The notes below the pieces were generated by a model. That model made no database searches, had not been told where the DNA came from, and worked only from the letters and a program-made list of their open reading frames with translations. DNA of 64,000 nucleotides. Origin: Diphasiastrum complanatum. Taxonomy: Eukaryota > Streptophyta > Lycopodiopsida > Lycopodiales > Lycopodiaceae. The stretch spans positions 11,060,234 through 11,124,233 of the forward strand of contig CM055113.1 in the NCBI GenBank assembly GCA_029204225.1, read 5' to 3'. This document shows positions 1 through 9,722 of the stretch, piece by piece. Each line of letters starts with the position of its first letter. Positions within the stretch are counted from its first letter, which is position 1. A program made the translations under genes and the position numbers.

Positions 1-70
1 TCTGTATTTACGGAGTAAGGTTTCCAGATCAAAAAGTTGACCTAGTGTAAGATGGGATCCGTGTCATCAA

Positions 71-905
71 TCAGGTTTCACATAATTTGTGCAACGCTTC
101 ATGATGAAGTTGTAAAGACTGATCATCATTTAATCGTTCCGTTGCTGCTATGCGTAAAGATGGGATTAAAAATTCAATTGGCATAACAACATCTTGACTA
201 TAGACCAGTTGAAAAGGTGTTTGATTTGTACTATTTTTGTAAGCGGTTCTGAATGCCCATAATGCTGCATACAATTTATGTTCCCAATCAAACCGACTTG
301 CTTCAAGTGTCTTTGTCATAATGGTGTAGAGAATCTTATTGGAAGATTCAGCTTGGCCATTCCCTCTGGGATAATAGGGAGTACTAAATCTGTGTATAAC
401 AAAAAAATCTTCTAGTAAACACTTTATTGTTTGATTAACAAAGTGTGTACCCCGATTACTGACAATTTCGATCGGACATCCAAATCTGATTATAATATTT
501 TCATATAGAAACTTGGCTATAGATTTTGCATCAGCCACTTTGACAGCTTTGGCTTCAACCCACTTGGTCATATAATCAATTGCGATGATCATGTATCGGG
601 CCTGAGATCCTTGCGCAGCAGGATGAATAGGACCAACATAATCCAATCCCCATTTTTTAAATGGTGCTTGCGATAAAACCGTATGTAAGGGCTGTCGAGT
701 AGGTCATCGTGCTCGTTGGCAGACATCACATGTCTAAATAAAATTTTCTGTGTCCTTATGAAGCGTAGGCCACCAACAACCGGATTGCAAAAGTTTGCGA
801 ACAATAATATTTGTAGAGAATTGTCCTCCACCCATGCCATCATGTAAAAACATGATTAAATCTGGTACTTCATGCGGTAAAATACATCTTCGTAAAATAT
901 TATCT
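71..905 (-). pseudogene. gypsy-1 integrase (zinc-binding plus catalytic core), decayed
   Basis: The core reads DYVGPIHP, then a long open stretch to FQLVYSQDVVMP, matching the retroviral integrase core fold. The first catalytic Asp lies in LDYVGP and the Glu in GNGQAESSNK. The second Asp, normally in S-D-x-G-T-H-F, is Asn here (VSNRGTHF, about 453-476), which should abolish strand transfer. Upstream (about 720-890) is the zinc-binding region: HDGMGGGQF, where the second His of the usual GGHF is Gln, and then CDVC. A TAG sits just before CDVC and a TGA soon after, so the zinc region and core are no longer one frame. Two of four zinc or catalytic landmarks are damaged. Identity as integrase is secure; function is not. 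Confidence 0.88.
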
Positions 906-1119
906 GATCCACGACGATACAATTGTCCTGCAATTAATTGATAAGGTTGAGCCTTATGAATCAATTGTCTTTTCTGTACTTTTTTCAAAGGGTCATTCGG
1001 ATGTCCTAGCATCAGGTACTCAACAATATTTGCCGCCCACTCAAGTATTGCTTCAACATAGAACAACGTAGTATCTGGCAGTTCATCATCCACTTCAGTA
1101 TTAACTGGTGCGGATTCAA

Positions 1120-1560
1120 TTCGCGAAACGTGATCAGCTAGATAATATTGCTTCCCCTTTCTGACCACAATTCAAAAGTCAAATTCAGTCAATAATAATA
1201 ACCATCTTGCAATACGTCCACTATTACACGTCTTATTTACCAAGTAAAGTAACGGTTGATGACCCGTATAAAATGCAAAGTGTGTTTTCATGAGGTAGTG
1301 ACGAAATTTCCAAACAGAAAAAATCATGGCTAGCACTTCACGTTCTGTTGTTGAATAAATCTTCTCTGGATCTGTAAGTTGTCTGCTTGCAAATCGTATA
1401 GGATAATCCTTCTTATAGTCACCTGGTTGCGTTAAAACTGATCCAATGGCGTATTTTGAGACATCTGTATGAACATGAAACTCTAATGTCCAATCTAGAG
1501 AACACAGAATTGGTGCTGAAGATAATGTTTTTTTTAACTTTTCAAAGGCTTCTAACGTCT
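1120..1560 (-). pseudogene. gypsy-1 RNase H domain, decayed
   Basis: No single long frame covers this, but minus-strand translation gives recognisable pieces of the gypsy RNase H: LEAFEKLKKTLSSAPIL, VHTDVSKYAIGSVLTQ, STTEREVLAMIFSVWKFRHY and FYTGHQPLLYLVN, ending in the usual connector ADHVSR before the integrase. The domain would remove template RNA during reverse transcription. The Asp of the usual T-D-H-Q motif is Gly here (TGHQ, around 1256-1268), a second likely inactivating change in this element. A stop interrupts the frame near 1172. It lies between the RT at 1585-2346 and the integrase, as expected. Confidence 0.8.
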
Positions 1561-1584
1561 CTACTGTCGAAATAGAAACAATAG

Positions 1585-2346
1585 CTAATTTTTATATAGG
1601 TCGTGCTAATTCCACAAAGAAAATAATAAAAATTCGATAGTAGTTCGCATGACCCATAAACACATAAACTCTTTGAATTGTTGCTGGTGGTGGCAATTCC
1701 ACAATAACTTTGATCTTAGAATAATCGGTGGCAATACCATGTCTTGATATCACACGTCCAAGCACCACTCTGTGAGAAACCCATATCTAGTATTTTTTTG
1801 GATTTAGAAAAATCTGATATTTGCGGCATTTTTCAAAGACTTTCTCCAATCGATCTAGGTGGTTTGTATCTGTACTATGAACTCCCAAGTCGTCCAAGTA
1901 AATTTCAAGAAATTTCTGCAGATAATCTTTAAAGGCAAATTGCATTATTCTTTGGAATGGACTTGGTGCATTACAGAGTCCAAACGACATTACTTTGTAA
2001 GCATAGGTGCCCCATTCTATTGCAAAAGCAGTTTTGTGACGATTGGTAGGTGCAATCTTAAACTGGTTGTAACCACTAAATTCATCCAGGAAACTATAAG
2101 CTTCCGCTCCAGCAAGGCGATTCAAAATGCTTTCAGTAAAAGGTAACGGAAAGTGATCCGTGTCACTTTATTCAATGCTTTGAGATTCACACAGATTCGC
2201 AATTTCTCATTTTTCTTAGGAACAATGACAATCGATGAAATCCATTTGATATGCTCGATCTCATAAATGAAATCGACATCAAGCAATCTCTGAAGTTCTT
2301 TCTTTAGGATTACAGCGATAGAACGTTGTAACCTTTGGTACTGCAT
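1585..2346 (-). pseudogene. gypsy-1 reverse transcriptase, frameshifted
   Basis: Minus-strand pieces in order: LLDVDFIYEIEHIKWIS and IVIVPKKNEKLRICVNLKAL (fingers), FLDEFSGYNQFKIAP, then YKVMSFGLCNAPSPFQR, then the active-site box YLDD near 1890, then LNPKKY, and past a break VISRHGIATDYSKIKVIVEL and ANYYRIFI (thumb/connection). These are the standard blocks of gypsy RT. YLDD is intact, so the catalytic Asp pair is preserved, but the frame is broken between the finger blocks and palm (about 2120-2150) and again after LNPKKY. The Asp in FLDEFSGY is also present. PSPF replaces the usual PATF. It was once an active polymerase domain and is now a pseudogene. Confidence 0.9.
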
Positions 2347-3398
2347 CAGGTACTAAAGGTATGGTATGTTCAATAACTGATGTCAAAATACCCTTCAAAT
2401 CTTGATAGGTCCATGCAAAGCAATCTTGATACTTAATAAGTAACAAACGGAGTGCTTGATATTGTTCAGAAGTAAGTTGTGATCCCACTTGTACAATCTT
2501 TTTCGGTTCTCCTGGTTTCGCAAGATTCATTGGCTGCGTCCTAGCTGGGCCATCGTAAATCTCTTTAGATTTCGGCATGTGTTCTTCGGGTTCACAATGT
2601 GCTTTAGGTAATATGATAACCACATCATCCAGTGTATAACGTTTAAAATGCTCTGGCATATCATGCTGGACTACATTTGCTTGTTCTTTTTCGAAAGGAC
2701 TTGTCTTGGATGTTTGTTTAGCCTTCTTAGCAGGAATTGATCGTGGAAGTGATGACTTCCTAGACGATAATTCTTTCTTCACAGGTGAAGACTTCCTTCT
2801 GAGGGAGATTTTCCCATTTCAGGACCGTATTATAATGTTGTTTAGCTTGTTTCTTCGTCATCGAACCTGTGATTCTGTCTCCCTTCAATATAACTGCTTT
2901 GGGCGGTTTGATTGTTGGTTCATCATGAATATTACGCACTCCAAATATGGTCGGATCCATATGATGTGGAATCTGTTCATCCGTAAGTTCTGCATTGCGA
3001 TCATAAGTTAAGACATGGCTCATTGGTATGAGATCATTCTCAATTGGATTTGGTATAGGTTCCGTTGATATCCAGGCTACATTCAACACATTTAGTGGAA
3101 ACATGATTGGCATATCCAAAGTTTGATCTAACAAGGAAATCCCGCTCATCTCTTATTGAATATCTTGTTGACACATATATCTTGTTGTACAATCAATTGT
3201 TGCAAGAGCTTCGTTCCAATTGACAGTATCCATTTGAGAATCGTAGTGAACTCCCAATTTTTTCTCTGGTCGATCACAAGAGTGATCCGTTGTTGATGAA
3301 TCATCATCCGCTTTTTGAACCACTGGCTTGATAGTCCAAGTCATAGGATCAACTTTAACTGCACGTTCATGATTTTCAAAAGTGATTTTGTCGATACC
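2347..3398 (-). pseudogene. gypsy-1 protease-RT linker region
   Basis: About 350 codons separate the protease from the RT. The part next to the RT reads RYTLDDVVIILP, PARTQPMNLAKPGEPKKI and YQDCFAWTYQDLKGI, and recurs in the fragment at 18853-19353 and up to the right window edge. Farther upstream are ALATIDC, NVAWIST, LTYDRNAELTDEQIPHHMD and YNTVLKWENLP, which align with NVAWLSA, LTYNKEIELTDEQVLHHMD and YNQVIRWSDLP in the element at 58762-64000. The conservation shows this stretch was protein-coding in the ancestor rather than spacer. I do not recognise a named domain in it. Frame breaks lie near 2770, 3150 and 3350. Confidence 0.75.
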
Positions 3399-3810
3399 CT
3401 AGTTATGAATTACTTGTGCAACTCGTAACCATGGATGTCCTAAGAGAACTCGGTAGACATTTGGTGGTTCTGGTAAGTCCATCACGACGAAAGTAATGAC
3501 AAACTGTATTCCTGCAATCCTGATAGGTATATCTTCCACCATTCCTCGTGGACGAACTGTCATTTGATCAGCCAGCTTAATAGCAAAAGTAGCAGGCTTC
3601 ATGTTTGTAAGGCCCCATTTTGTACATAGCTTTGTAGAAATCAGGTTAACTCCTGAACCGCCATCTATCACGGCTGCTTCTTTAAAAAATTGTCTATGTT
3701 GTATCGGCAGAGTGATATTCTTTTGTTCACTTTCCCAAGCGGCTCCAACATGGAGTACATCATTAGATTCTTCAAATCCAGCAAAAAAAGCGGCTCCTGA
3801 TGGTCTTATG
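3399..3810 (-). pseudogene. gypsy-1 aspartic protease (retropepsin-like)
   Basis: Minus-strand reading gives NDVLHVGAAWESEQKNITLP, then EAAVIDGGSGVNLIS with the catalytic Asp-Gly pair (DGGSGVN), then CTKWGLTNMKPATFAIKLAD and VLLGHPWLRVAQVIHN, a typical retropepsin-like fold of plant gypsy elements with the hydrophobic ILLG/VLLG flap-end motif. It would cut the Gag-Pol polyprotein. This is one of the better preserved parts, uninterrupted for about 90 codons after the active site. The frame ends at a TAG in place of a coding codon just after VIHN. The aligned copy in the right-hand element lies at about 62700-63115. Confidence 0.85.
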
Positions 3811-5043
3811 ATTCTTCTTGAGCTAACTTTTGTGCTAAGACTTCTTTTGCTTTTGGCACCAACTTTAGGAACCCTCCCAATGAAATATTGATCTTGCTAG
3901 ACAAAATATTCATGAGTAATTCTGTATGCGGTGCTTCCGGTTCAGTCATCTTGGAGGGTTCTTCGTGATAATGTAATTAATCATTCATATCCATACGTAA
4001 ATTTCTTGGAGGCTGCAATGGTGAAGACCGAACTTCAGCTGTTACTTTAGCAGCTTCAAGTTCCTCTTCTTCTTGTAGATGTTTAATCCACTGTCTCATA
4101 TTCTGATATCTTCGTGTTTCTGCATTAAGATTTGGATAGACTCCCGATGTTGTTGGTGTATCATTCAATGGTATAGAATCAGTAGGTACTGAATCCACTA
4201 CTGGTTCTTTTTGCTTTTGTGCTCTGGTGACCACCATCAAGGGTGCACTTGGTTTATTCTGAGCTACTGATCCTTGCTTGATTGTTATCAAATTTACAGG
4301 TGCTATAGTTGGTGGTGGCTTCAGTCTTGCTGGACAGTCTTTATAGCAATGCCCATATTCATAGTCACGACAGAATGGTACAAATTTTTCTTTATTTGGG
4401 CATTCTGTAACTCTGTGATTTTCTCCACATGCAAAGCATCCAAGTGGTGCTCTGGCCCAATTTCTCGAGGCTTGTTGTTGAGCGACAACATAAATGGCAT
4501 ACTGTTATGAAGATCCACCTTCCTGATCATTACCATAGCTCCATTGCTCAGCACTTCCGTAAGGTTCTGGTTCCATCAAATTGGCAGGAGAAGCGGAGTA
4601 TTTTGGTGGGGCAAGCAAAGCTAGACGTTCCGGGTATCCAAGAGTAGATTGTTGTAGTCTTGCTGTTGGATTGCCTCCATACTGTGGATCTCGATATCCC
4701 ATCTGGACATACCGTTGCTGAATTATCCGAGGGTTGAAGTTGCAAAAGGCAGTCTCATGGTTAGGAGAATTACACTGATTTCCATTCATTTTTTCGATTG
4801 AGGACACTCGTTCACTGTGTGATTTCCTGTACAAATAGAACACCAGACATTTTCCCTAGTAGGAAAAGTCTTTGCAAACTTCTCAGATTCCTTGTTTGTT
4901 TCTCCATGGAAATTTTCCAATGCTTTGATCTTCTCATCAAATTGCAACTGCAACTTTTCCATCTGTTTCTGCTGGGTCTTCCCAAGTTTCTCGAACTCAT
5001 TGAGCATCATTTCTGTAGTTGCATTGGCGTTCGTTGATGTAAT
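3811..5043 (-). pseudogene. gypsy-1 gag nucleocapsid part with several zinc clusters
   Basis: The upstream end has a coiled-coil-like stretch (QQKQMEKLQLQFDEKIKALE, about 4920-4990), then CSICTGNHTVNEC (C-x2-C-x3-H-x4-C). A second cluster, reduced to CNSPNHETAFC, has lost its first Cys. A third reads CFACGENHRVTEC near 4430, followed by a fourth Cys/His group, CRDYEYGHCYKDC. The same order occurs in the sister copy at 60796-62893. Nucleocapsid knuckles bind genomic RNA during packaging. The capsid part expected farther upstream is missing because the sequence changes to LTR-A at about 5043. Frameshifts and a stop separate the clusters. Confidence 0.82.
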
Positions 5044-5935
5044 AGACTTAACCAACTTGAAGTTTCAAGACCAACATTGAGATCCAACCTGGCGCCATGC
5101 TAGATCGGGGGTCCCGATGTGGGTGACTTCCCTCCGAGCCAACCGCCCGACATACATCAAACTTAACCAACTCAAATTCGTTACAAACGAGTAACATCCA
5201 TTCCAAGCAAGCGGTCTGACTTACATCAGACTTAACCAACTGAAAGCTTCGTCACGAGCACTGGAAGCCAACCTGGTGCCACGCTAGACTGGACAGCCAT
5301 AAACAGGTAACTTCCACCCAAGCAAGCCATCCAACTTAGCCGACAGGTTAGAGCCCGTTCCCCAAGAGCTTAACCCATTCACGTTCATACAAGGAACACT
5401 CAGAACCACAACCCGCGACAGATAAAATCTAAGAAGGTTACATTTCAAGTGTGTGACCGACCCTACTCTCCGGGGCGTTGGCATGCCAAGGCGAGTGCCA
5501 GGACAACATTCCAGCAAGGGAGGCTGAGACTTGGTTGGAGCTCGCCTTGAGTCGCAACCCGCATTCCCCTATAGTATTGGTGGGATTCGGCACCTCCCCT
5601 CATACCAAGTACTCTACCCAGGCTGGTAAAGCACATTTTCTCTCTCTAGAAAGCCATTTTCTCTCTCTAGAATTTATTAATCCCCAGGCTTCCTTTAATC
5701 ATGCCTAGATCGTGTGAGGTGATTGCACATCAATATGAGCTCTCTAGACTTCGCTAGAACCGATCAAAGATTTTCAGCCATAGGAACTTGGCACCGGCTG
5801 GATCCTGGTCACAGTGGCGTCCGAAGCGGCGCTGGCGTCAGTGGCGCCGGGAGCAACAAGGGCGTTGCTGGCGCCGGGAACAATGCTGGCGCCAGTGGCG
5901 CCGGAAGTAAAGCTTGTAAAGGTAGCTTTACAACA
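5044..5935 (-). repeat. LTR-A 3' LTR, truncated at its 3' end
   Basis: Closely similar to 8262-9225 along its length. It begins (minus strand) with TGTTGTAAAGCTACC at 5935. The last part, present in the other two copies and ending GCGCTACA, is replaced at 5043 by gypsy-1 gag sequence. A cluster of four GGCGCC sites lies at 5843-5902. Small open frames across it are not genes. Confidence 0.85.
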
Positions 5936-5949
5936 TGCACCCCACTTTT
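5936..5949 (-). promoter_or_regulatory. Polypurine tract of LTR-A
   Basis: Minus strand AAAAGTGGGGTGCA directly before the 3' LTR start TGTTG. Such a tract primes plus-strand DNA synthesis in LTR elements. Confidence 0.65.
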
Positions 5950-8247
5950 ATAAAATCTGATGTCCTCATCAGATGTCAGATTAAAGTAAAGGTGTCTCCC
6001 AATTAAAATAACTATACATTTAATCTACTTGGCACAGTACTCAATTTACTGGCCACTTTTTATTAACATTAAAGCTGGCACACCACAAGTCGGAGGCTCA
6101 GCTCTTTGTACTGAAAAATTACATAACTTGAAAATATCTCTTTGTCTGGAAAAAGCGTAGATTTTATATCGCTTACATAAAACCCAAGAACCTTATTAAC
6201 TGGTGACAGAGGCCTTTCTGTGAAATGTTTGCCCTGTCGCTTCTGGCTTTTGACTTTGGAACTTCTTTGAGCTCCTGATTTGTCCTTGATGCACTTTGTG
6301 TTGAGCTCCCTGAGCTCCAGATTTGATCAGTTCCGCACAGGTATCAAGGCTCCCTGAGCCAAAGGATTTACCGTTTAATTGCCCACTTTATGGTCCACTC
6401 CGTGCCTTGTTGCTTCTGCACCTTGATTTCTCTCCTTGTCCTAGTCTGATCTTGATACTTTTCATTTTTGGTTCTTTGAAGTAGGCAAAGATTGAGGACT
6501 CTGCAATGCACCTCTCATTTAGCTTGAAGTAGCTGTCTTTGAATTCAATCCAAAAGTAACCATTGACCTCGTGGAGAGCCAAGGGGTCGCATCGGTTTGA
6601 TTTGCATACGAACTATCTCTTTGCGTTCGTTTGAAGTGCCATGTCCGTCGTGCAAAACTTGACTTTCACAATTCCAATACTGGTCAGTTGCCTCACAGAC
6701 AAAACAAGAAGTGTACATCTAGCTTGGCTTCAAGTAGCTCTCTTTGAATCAGACACATGCACCTAGAGTTTGCACTAGTCCGATCTCAACTCGAACTATC
6801 CCTTAGCGTCCGTTCGAAGTACCAAGTCTCTCATGCAAGACTCAACTTTCACAGTTCCTTTATTGATCAGCTGTCTTACATGTAACATAAGTCAGCGTAC
6901 TCATTATGTCTCCTCATCATTGCTGGTCCAGAGAAAGCCTATAACAAACTTTTCTTTCCACAACAAAAACTTGTCAACTTATTAGGTCCAAAGTTCGCCA
7001 ATATCCTCATGTGAGTATGGCTAGGTCACCTTGAATTTGCCCACATTTTGATCAACTTTTCATTCAAAATTTGCCCCAAGAGAGAGGTGTGTGTGATAGT
7101 TCCCCTCAACTTATAAAAACAGTTGATCGGACTTAGAGTAGAGTTCTCAGACAAAAAGCCTTTGCAACCCTTTGCAAACTTAGGATTATGGCTCGATCCA
7201 ACTTGTTGCCAATATCTGAAGAGGATCCTAGTCTTTTTTCCTTTGAGGAAAAACCCAACTGATACTGGATATCACCCATGCTCAGTGAGTTTCAGTTCCG
7301 AAGGTAGCCATCCCAAATGAAGACCAACTGCTCCATAGAAGATCTCCCTTGAAATTGCTCTTTCCAACTTTTGACTTCCTGCTTGCGTCTGGTGGGCATC
7401 GTCGCAAATGAAACTAACCTAAGAAACAGGCTAGCCATCCATGCTTTGCAAACATCTAGTCATTTCATTATCGTTCACGTGCGAGTACTTGAACTGCAAA
7501 TCCACCCCACAGATTCTGTAGTCCTCTTTGTTTGATGGTGTCAGCCTTCAAAAGAAAGGTTCCTTTTCGAGCCATCAGCTCCTTGTATCACAAGCAATCA
7601 TGCAAACCAGACAAAGCACGAGTACTAAGACTCACCACGAATACATGCAAGCAAGACACTCAGGCAGGTTTACTAACAGGTAACAAAGACAAAGTCCCCC
7701 TTTGAGATAGTCCTGCCAAAGGACCTTTGCCTGGCCGTGCCCATACAGATCGATCACAAAATCAGCCCATAGAGAACACCCCTCCAACTATCCATGCTTT
7801 CACCATTAAGCAGCACATTCTCTCTGTCACGCCCCACTACTTTTTGGTCGATAGCTCTTATAGCTAAACGATCGGCTGCTATCTCGCACCGGCGGCTATC
7901 TTTACACCCGAATTTGAGCAGCATCTGTGTATCAATGTTAACCTGTACAGTTCAAATATGTCGCTCCGCACCCAACAAGGCACAAACCATGCATACACCA
8001 ACCTAATGGCAGCACACTGCCTCATCTGTCCTTCGTGCAGACAGCGCCAGGCCTGAACCGCGAGAACTGACCGTGCTTACACCTCAAGGGTAGCACCTTG
8101 TCTCATCAAGTCCCCCGTTCTGTTGACCACCCTGATCGTGGACGCACCCGTGCTTACACTGTGGGCAGCACCTTGCACAACAGTTGTCTTGATGAACTCC
8201 AAACAGTGGCCATTTCCATGAGATCCGCATAGTTGACCGGCCAGTCA
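5936..8247 (-). other. Internal region of LTR-A, no recognisable coding
   Basis: About 2.3 kb with only short frames and none of the Gag, protease, RT or integrase motifs seen elsewhere in the window. It contains a diverged tandem duplication with a period near 182 bases: the stretch at about 6515-6715 resembles 6718-6900, sharing for example CGAACTATC and CTTTCACA. Close to the primer site are four degenerate copies of a motif that reads, on the minus strand, GTGCTGCC..GTGTAAGCACGG (about 7793-8174). These could be leader RNA structures; function is unknown. Confidence 0.6.
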
Positions 8248-8259
8248 GCTCTGATACCA
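8248..8259 (-). promoter_or_regulatory. Primer binding site, tRNA-iMet (LTR-A)
   Basis: TGGTATCAGAGC on the minus strand, two bases from the LTR end (..GCTACA). It is identical to the common plant initiator-tRNA-Met primer site and fixes the orientation and the 5' LTR. Confidence 0.88.
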
Positions 8260-8261
8260 CA

Positions 8262-9225
8262 TGTAGCGCAGGCATCCCAAAGGGTGACGGGAACCACGAC
8301 TTAGCTTCCCAGCATTCAACCCTTGCCATCCAAACCCACTTGACATACAAGCAGCCAACTCGCCAACAAAGATCAGACTTAACCAACTTGAAGTTTTGAG
8401 ACTAACATTGAGATCAAACTTGGCGCCATGCCAGATCGGGGGTCCCGATGTGGGTGACTTCCCTCCGAGCCAACCACCCGACATACATCAAACTTAACCA
8501 ACTCGAAGCTTCGTTACAAATGAGTAACATCCATTCCAAGCAAGCGGTCTGACTTACATCAGACTTAACCAGCTGAAAGCTTCGTCATGAGTGCTGGAAG
8601 CCAACCTGGCACCACGTCAGACTGGATAGCCATAAACAGGTAACTTCCACCCAAGCAAGTCATCCAATTCAACCGACAAGTTAGAGCCCGTTCCCCAAGA
8701 GCTTAGCCCATTCACGTTCATACAAGAAACACTCAGAACCACAAGCCGCGACAGATAAAATCTGAGAAGGTTACATTTCAAGTGTGTAACCGACCCTAGT
8801 CTCCGGGGCGCTGGCATGCCAAGGCGAGTGCCAGGACAACATTCCAGCAAGGGAGGCTGAGACTTGGTTGGAGCTCGCCTTGAGTCGCAACCCACATTCC
8901 CTTATAGTATTGGTGGAATTCGCCACCTCCCCTCATACCAAGTACTCTACCCAGGCTGGTAAAGCACGTTTTCTATTTCTAGGATTTTCTCTCTCTAGAA
9001 TTTATTGATCCCCAGGCTTCCTTTAATGATGCCTAGATCGTGTGAGGTGATTACACATCGATCTGAGCTCTCTGGACTTCACTAGAACCGATCAAAGATT
9101 TTTAGCCATAGGAACTTGGCGCTGACTGGATGTTGGTCACAGAGGCGCCGACGCTATTGGCGTCGGAGACAATGCTTATTGCCATTGGCGCCGGAAGTAA
9201 AGCTTGTAAAGGTAGCTTTACAACA
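8262..9225 (-). repeat. LTR-A 5' LTR
   Basis: Complete LTR of about 964 bases, from TGTTGTAAAG (9225) to GCGCTACA (8262) on the minus strand. Its first 20 bases form a perfect 8-bp hairpin (TTGTAAAG CTAC CTTTACAA). Compared with the solo copy at 30065-31282 it lacks a 221-base block bounded by TATC. Its outer end abuts GGGAGCTTCCC, the 3' end of a LARD-B LTR, so LTR-A inserted at or inside that LTR. Confidence 0.86.
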
Positions 9226-9722
9226 GGGAAGCTCCCTAAGATCCTGCTTACAAGATAAACCACAATGGAAAACACACTATGGAACAACCACCCAACCAAG
9301 TAGAAGCAACCAATCAACTCTAAAAGCTTTACCCCCAAGCCAAGGAATAAGAAGCATGAATGTAGAGTGAAACTCTGGCAATGAATCAATGATCACAATG
9401 AGGATTAGGACGAGTTTGGCCTCAATATATAGAGCCAAAAGCAACATGGGCACATAGCCATGCATAGCCCTAAGTTCACCTAGAATAGAGTCCTAAGCAT
9501 GGACCACCTATTCATAGAATTGCTATTGATAACTCTACACATTAATACACTGTCTCATACCTTGTCTAAACTCCATTTAGTGTGTTTTGGGCCTCACAAG
9601 GATATTAGTTACTTTTTGGTCACATCCAGTATGATGTGGCATAACTACCAGCTTGATTTACTGGAGTACTGTGTATCCAAGACTAGGAGTATACTAAATC
9701 CTACTTACTGACCATGGACATA
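9226..9722 (-). repeat. LARD-B LTR (3' copy)
   Basis: Reverse-orientation match to 38168-38688, sharing TCTTAGGGAGCTTCCC at the 3' end, CTCTATATATTGAGGCC (TATA-like) and ATGCCAC in the 5' third. Preceded on the minus strand by a purine run (AAGGAGAGAAGAAT), a likely polypurine tract. The LTR-A element lies directly at its 3' end. Confidence 0.8.

Larger units (their letters stand above)
1..5043 (-). mobile_element. Ty3/gypsy retrotransposon remnant (gypsy-1), 5' end and integrase C-terminus missing
   Basis: Read on the minus strand, the order is gag zinc knuckles, protease, a long linker, reverse transcriptase, RNase H and integrase, which is the Ty3/gypsy order. The protein is spread over many short frames with frameshifts and stops, so the copy is dead. 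Motifs such as CFAWTYQDLKGI ahead of the RT and the tRNA-Asp primer site of the sister copy at 58762 point to the Tat/Athila-like part of the gypsy superfamily (inference). The capsid part of gag, the primer site and the 5' LTR are absent: the element stops abruptly at about 5043 against a truncated LTR of another element. The window edge cuts the other end inside the integrase C-terminal region. Confidence 0.9.
5044..9225 (-). mobile_element. Non-coding LTR retrotransposon 'LTR-A' (LARD/TRIM-like)
   Basis: Two long direct repeats on the minus strand (8262-9225 and 5044-5935) flank 2.3 kb of internal DNA. The 5' LTR is followed two bases later by TGGTATCAGAGC, the usual tRNA-iMet primer site. 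The 3' LTR is preceded by a purine tract (AAAAGTGGGGTGCA). The LTRs start TGTTGTAAAG, and the complete one ends GCTACA. I find no gag or pol motif in the internal region, so the element is non-autonomous. The 3' LTR lacks roughly its last 110 bases, so the target duplication cannot be checked. A third copy of the LTR, alone, is at 30065-31282. Confidence 0.85.

Noticed and set aside
5284-5953. Frames of 76-77 codons including a Gly/Ala-rich one, with counterparts at 8617-8895 and 30708-30989
   Set aside because: They recur only because they lie in LTR-A copies. The frames are not preserved between copies and are read in opposite orientations.
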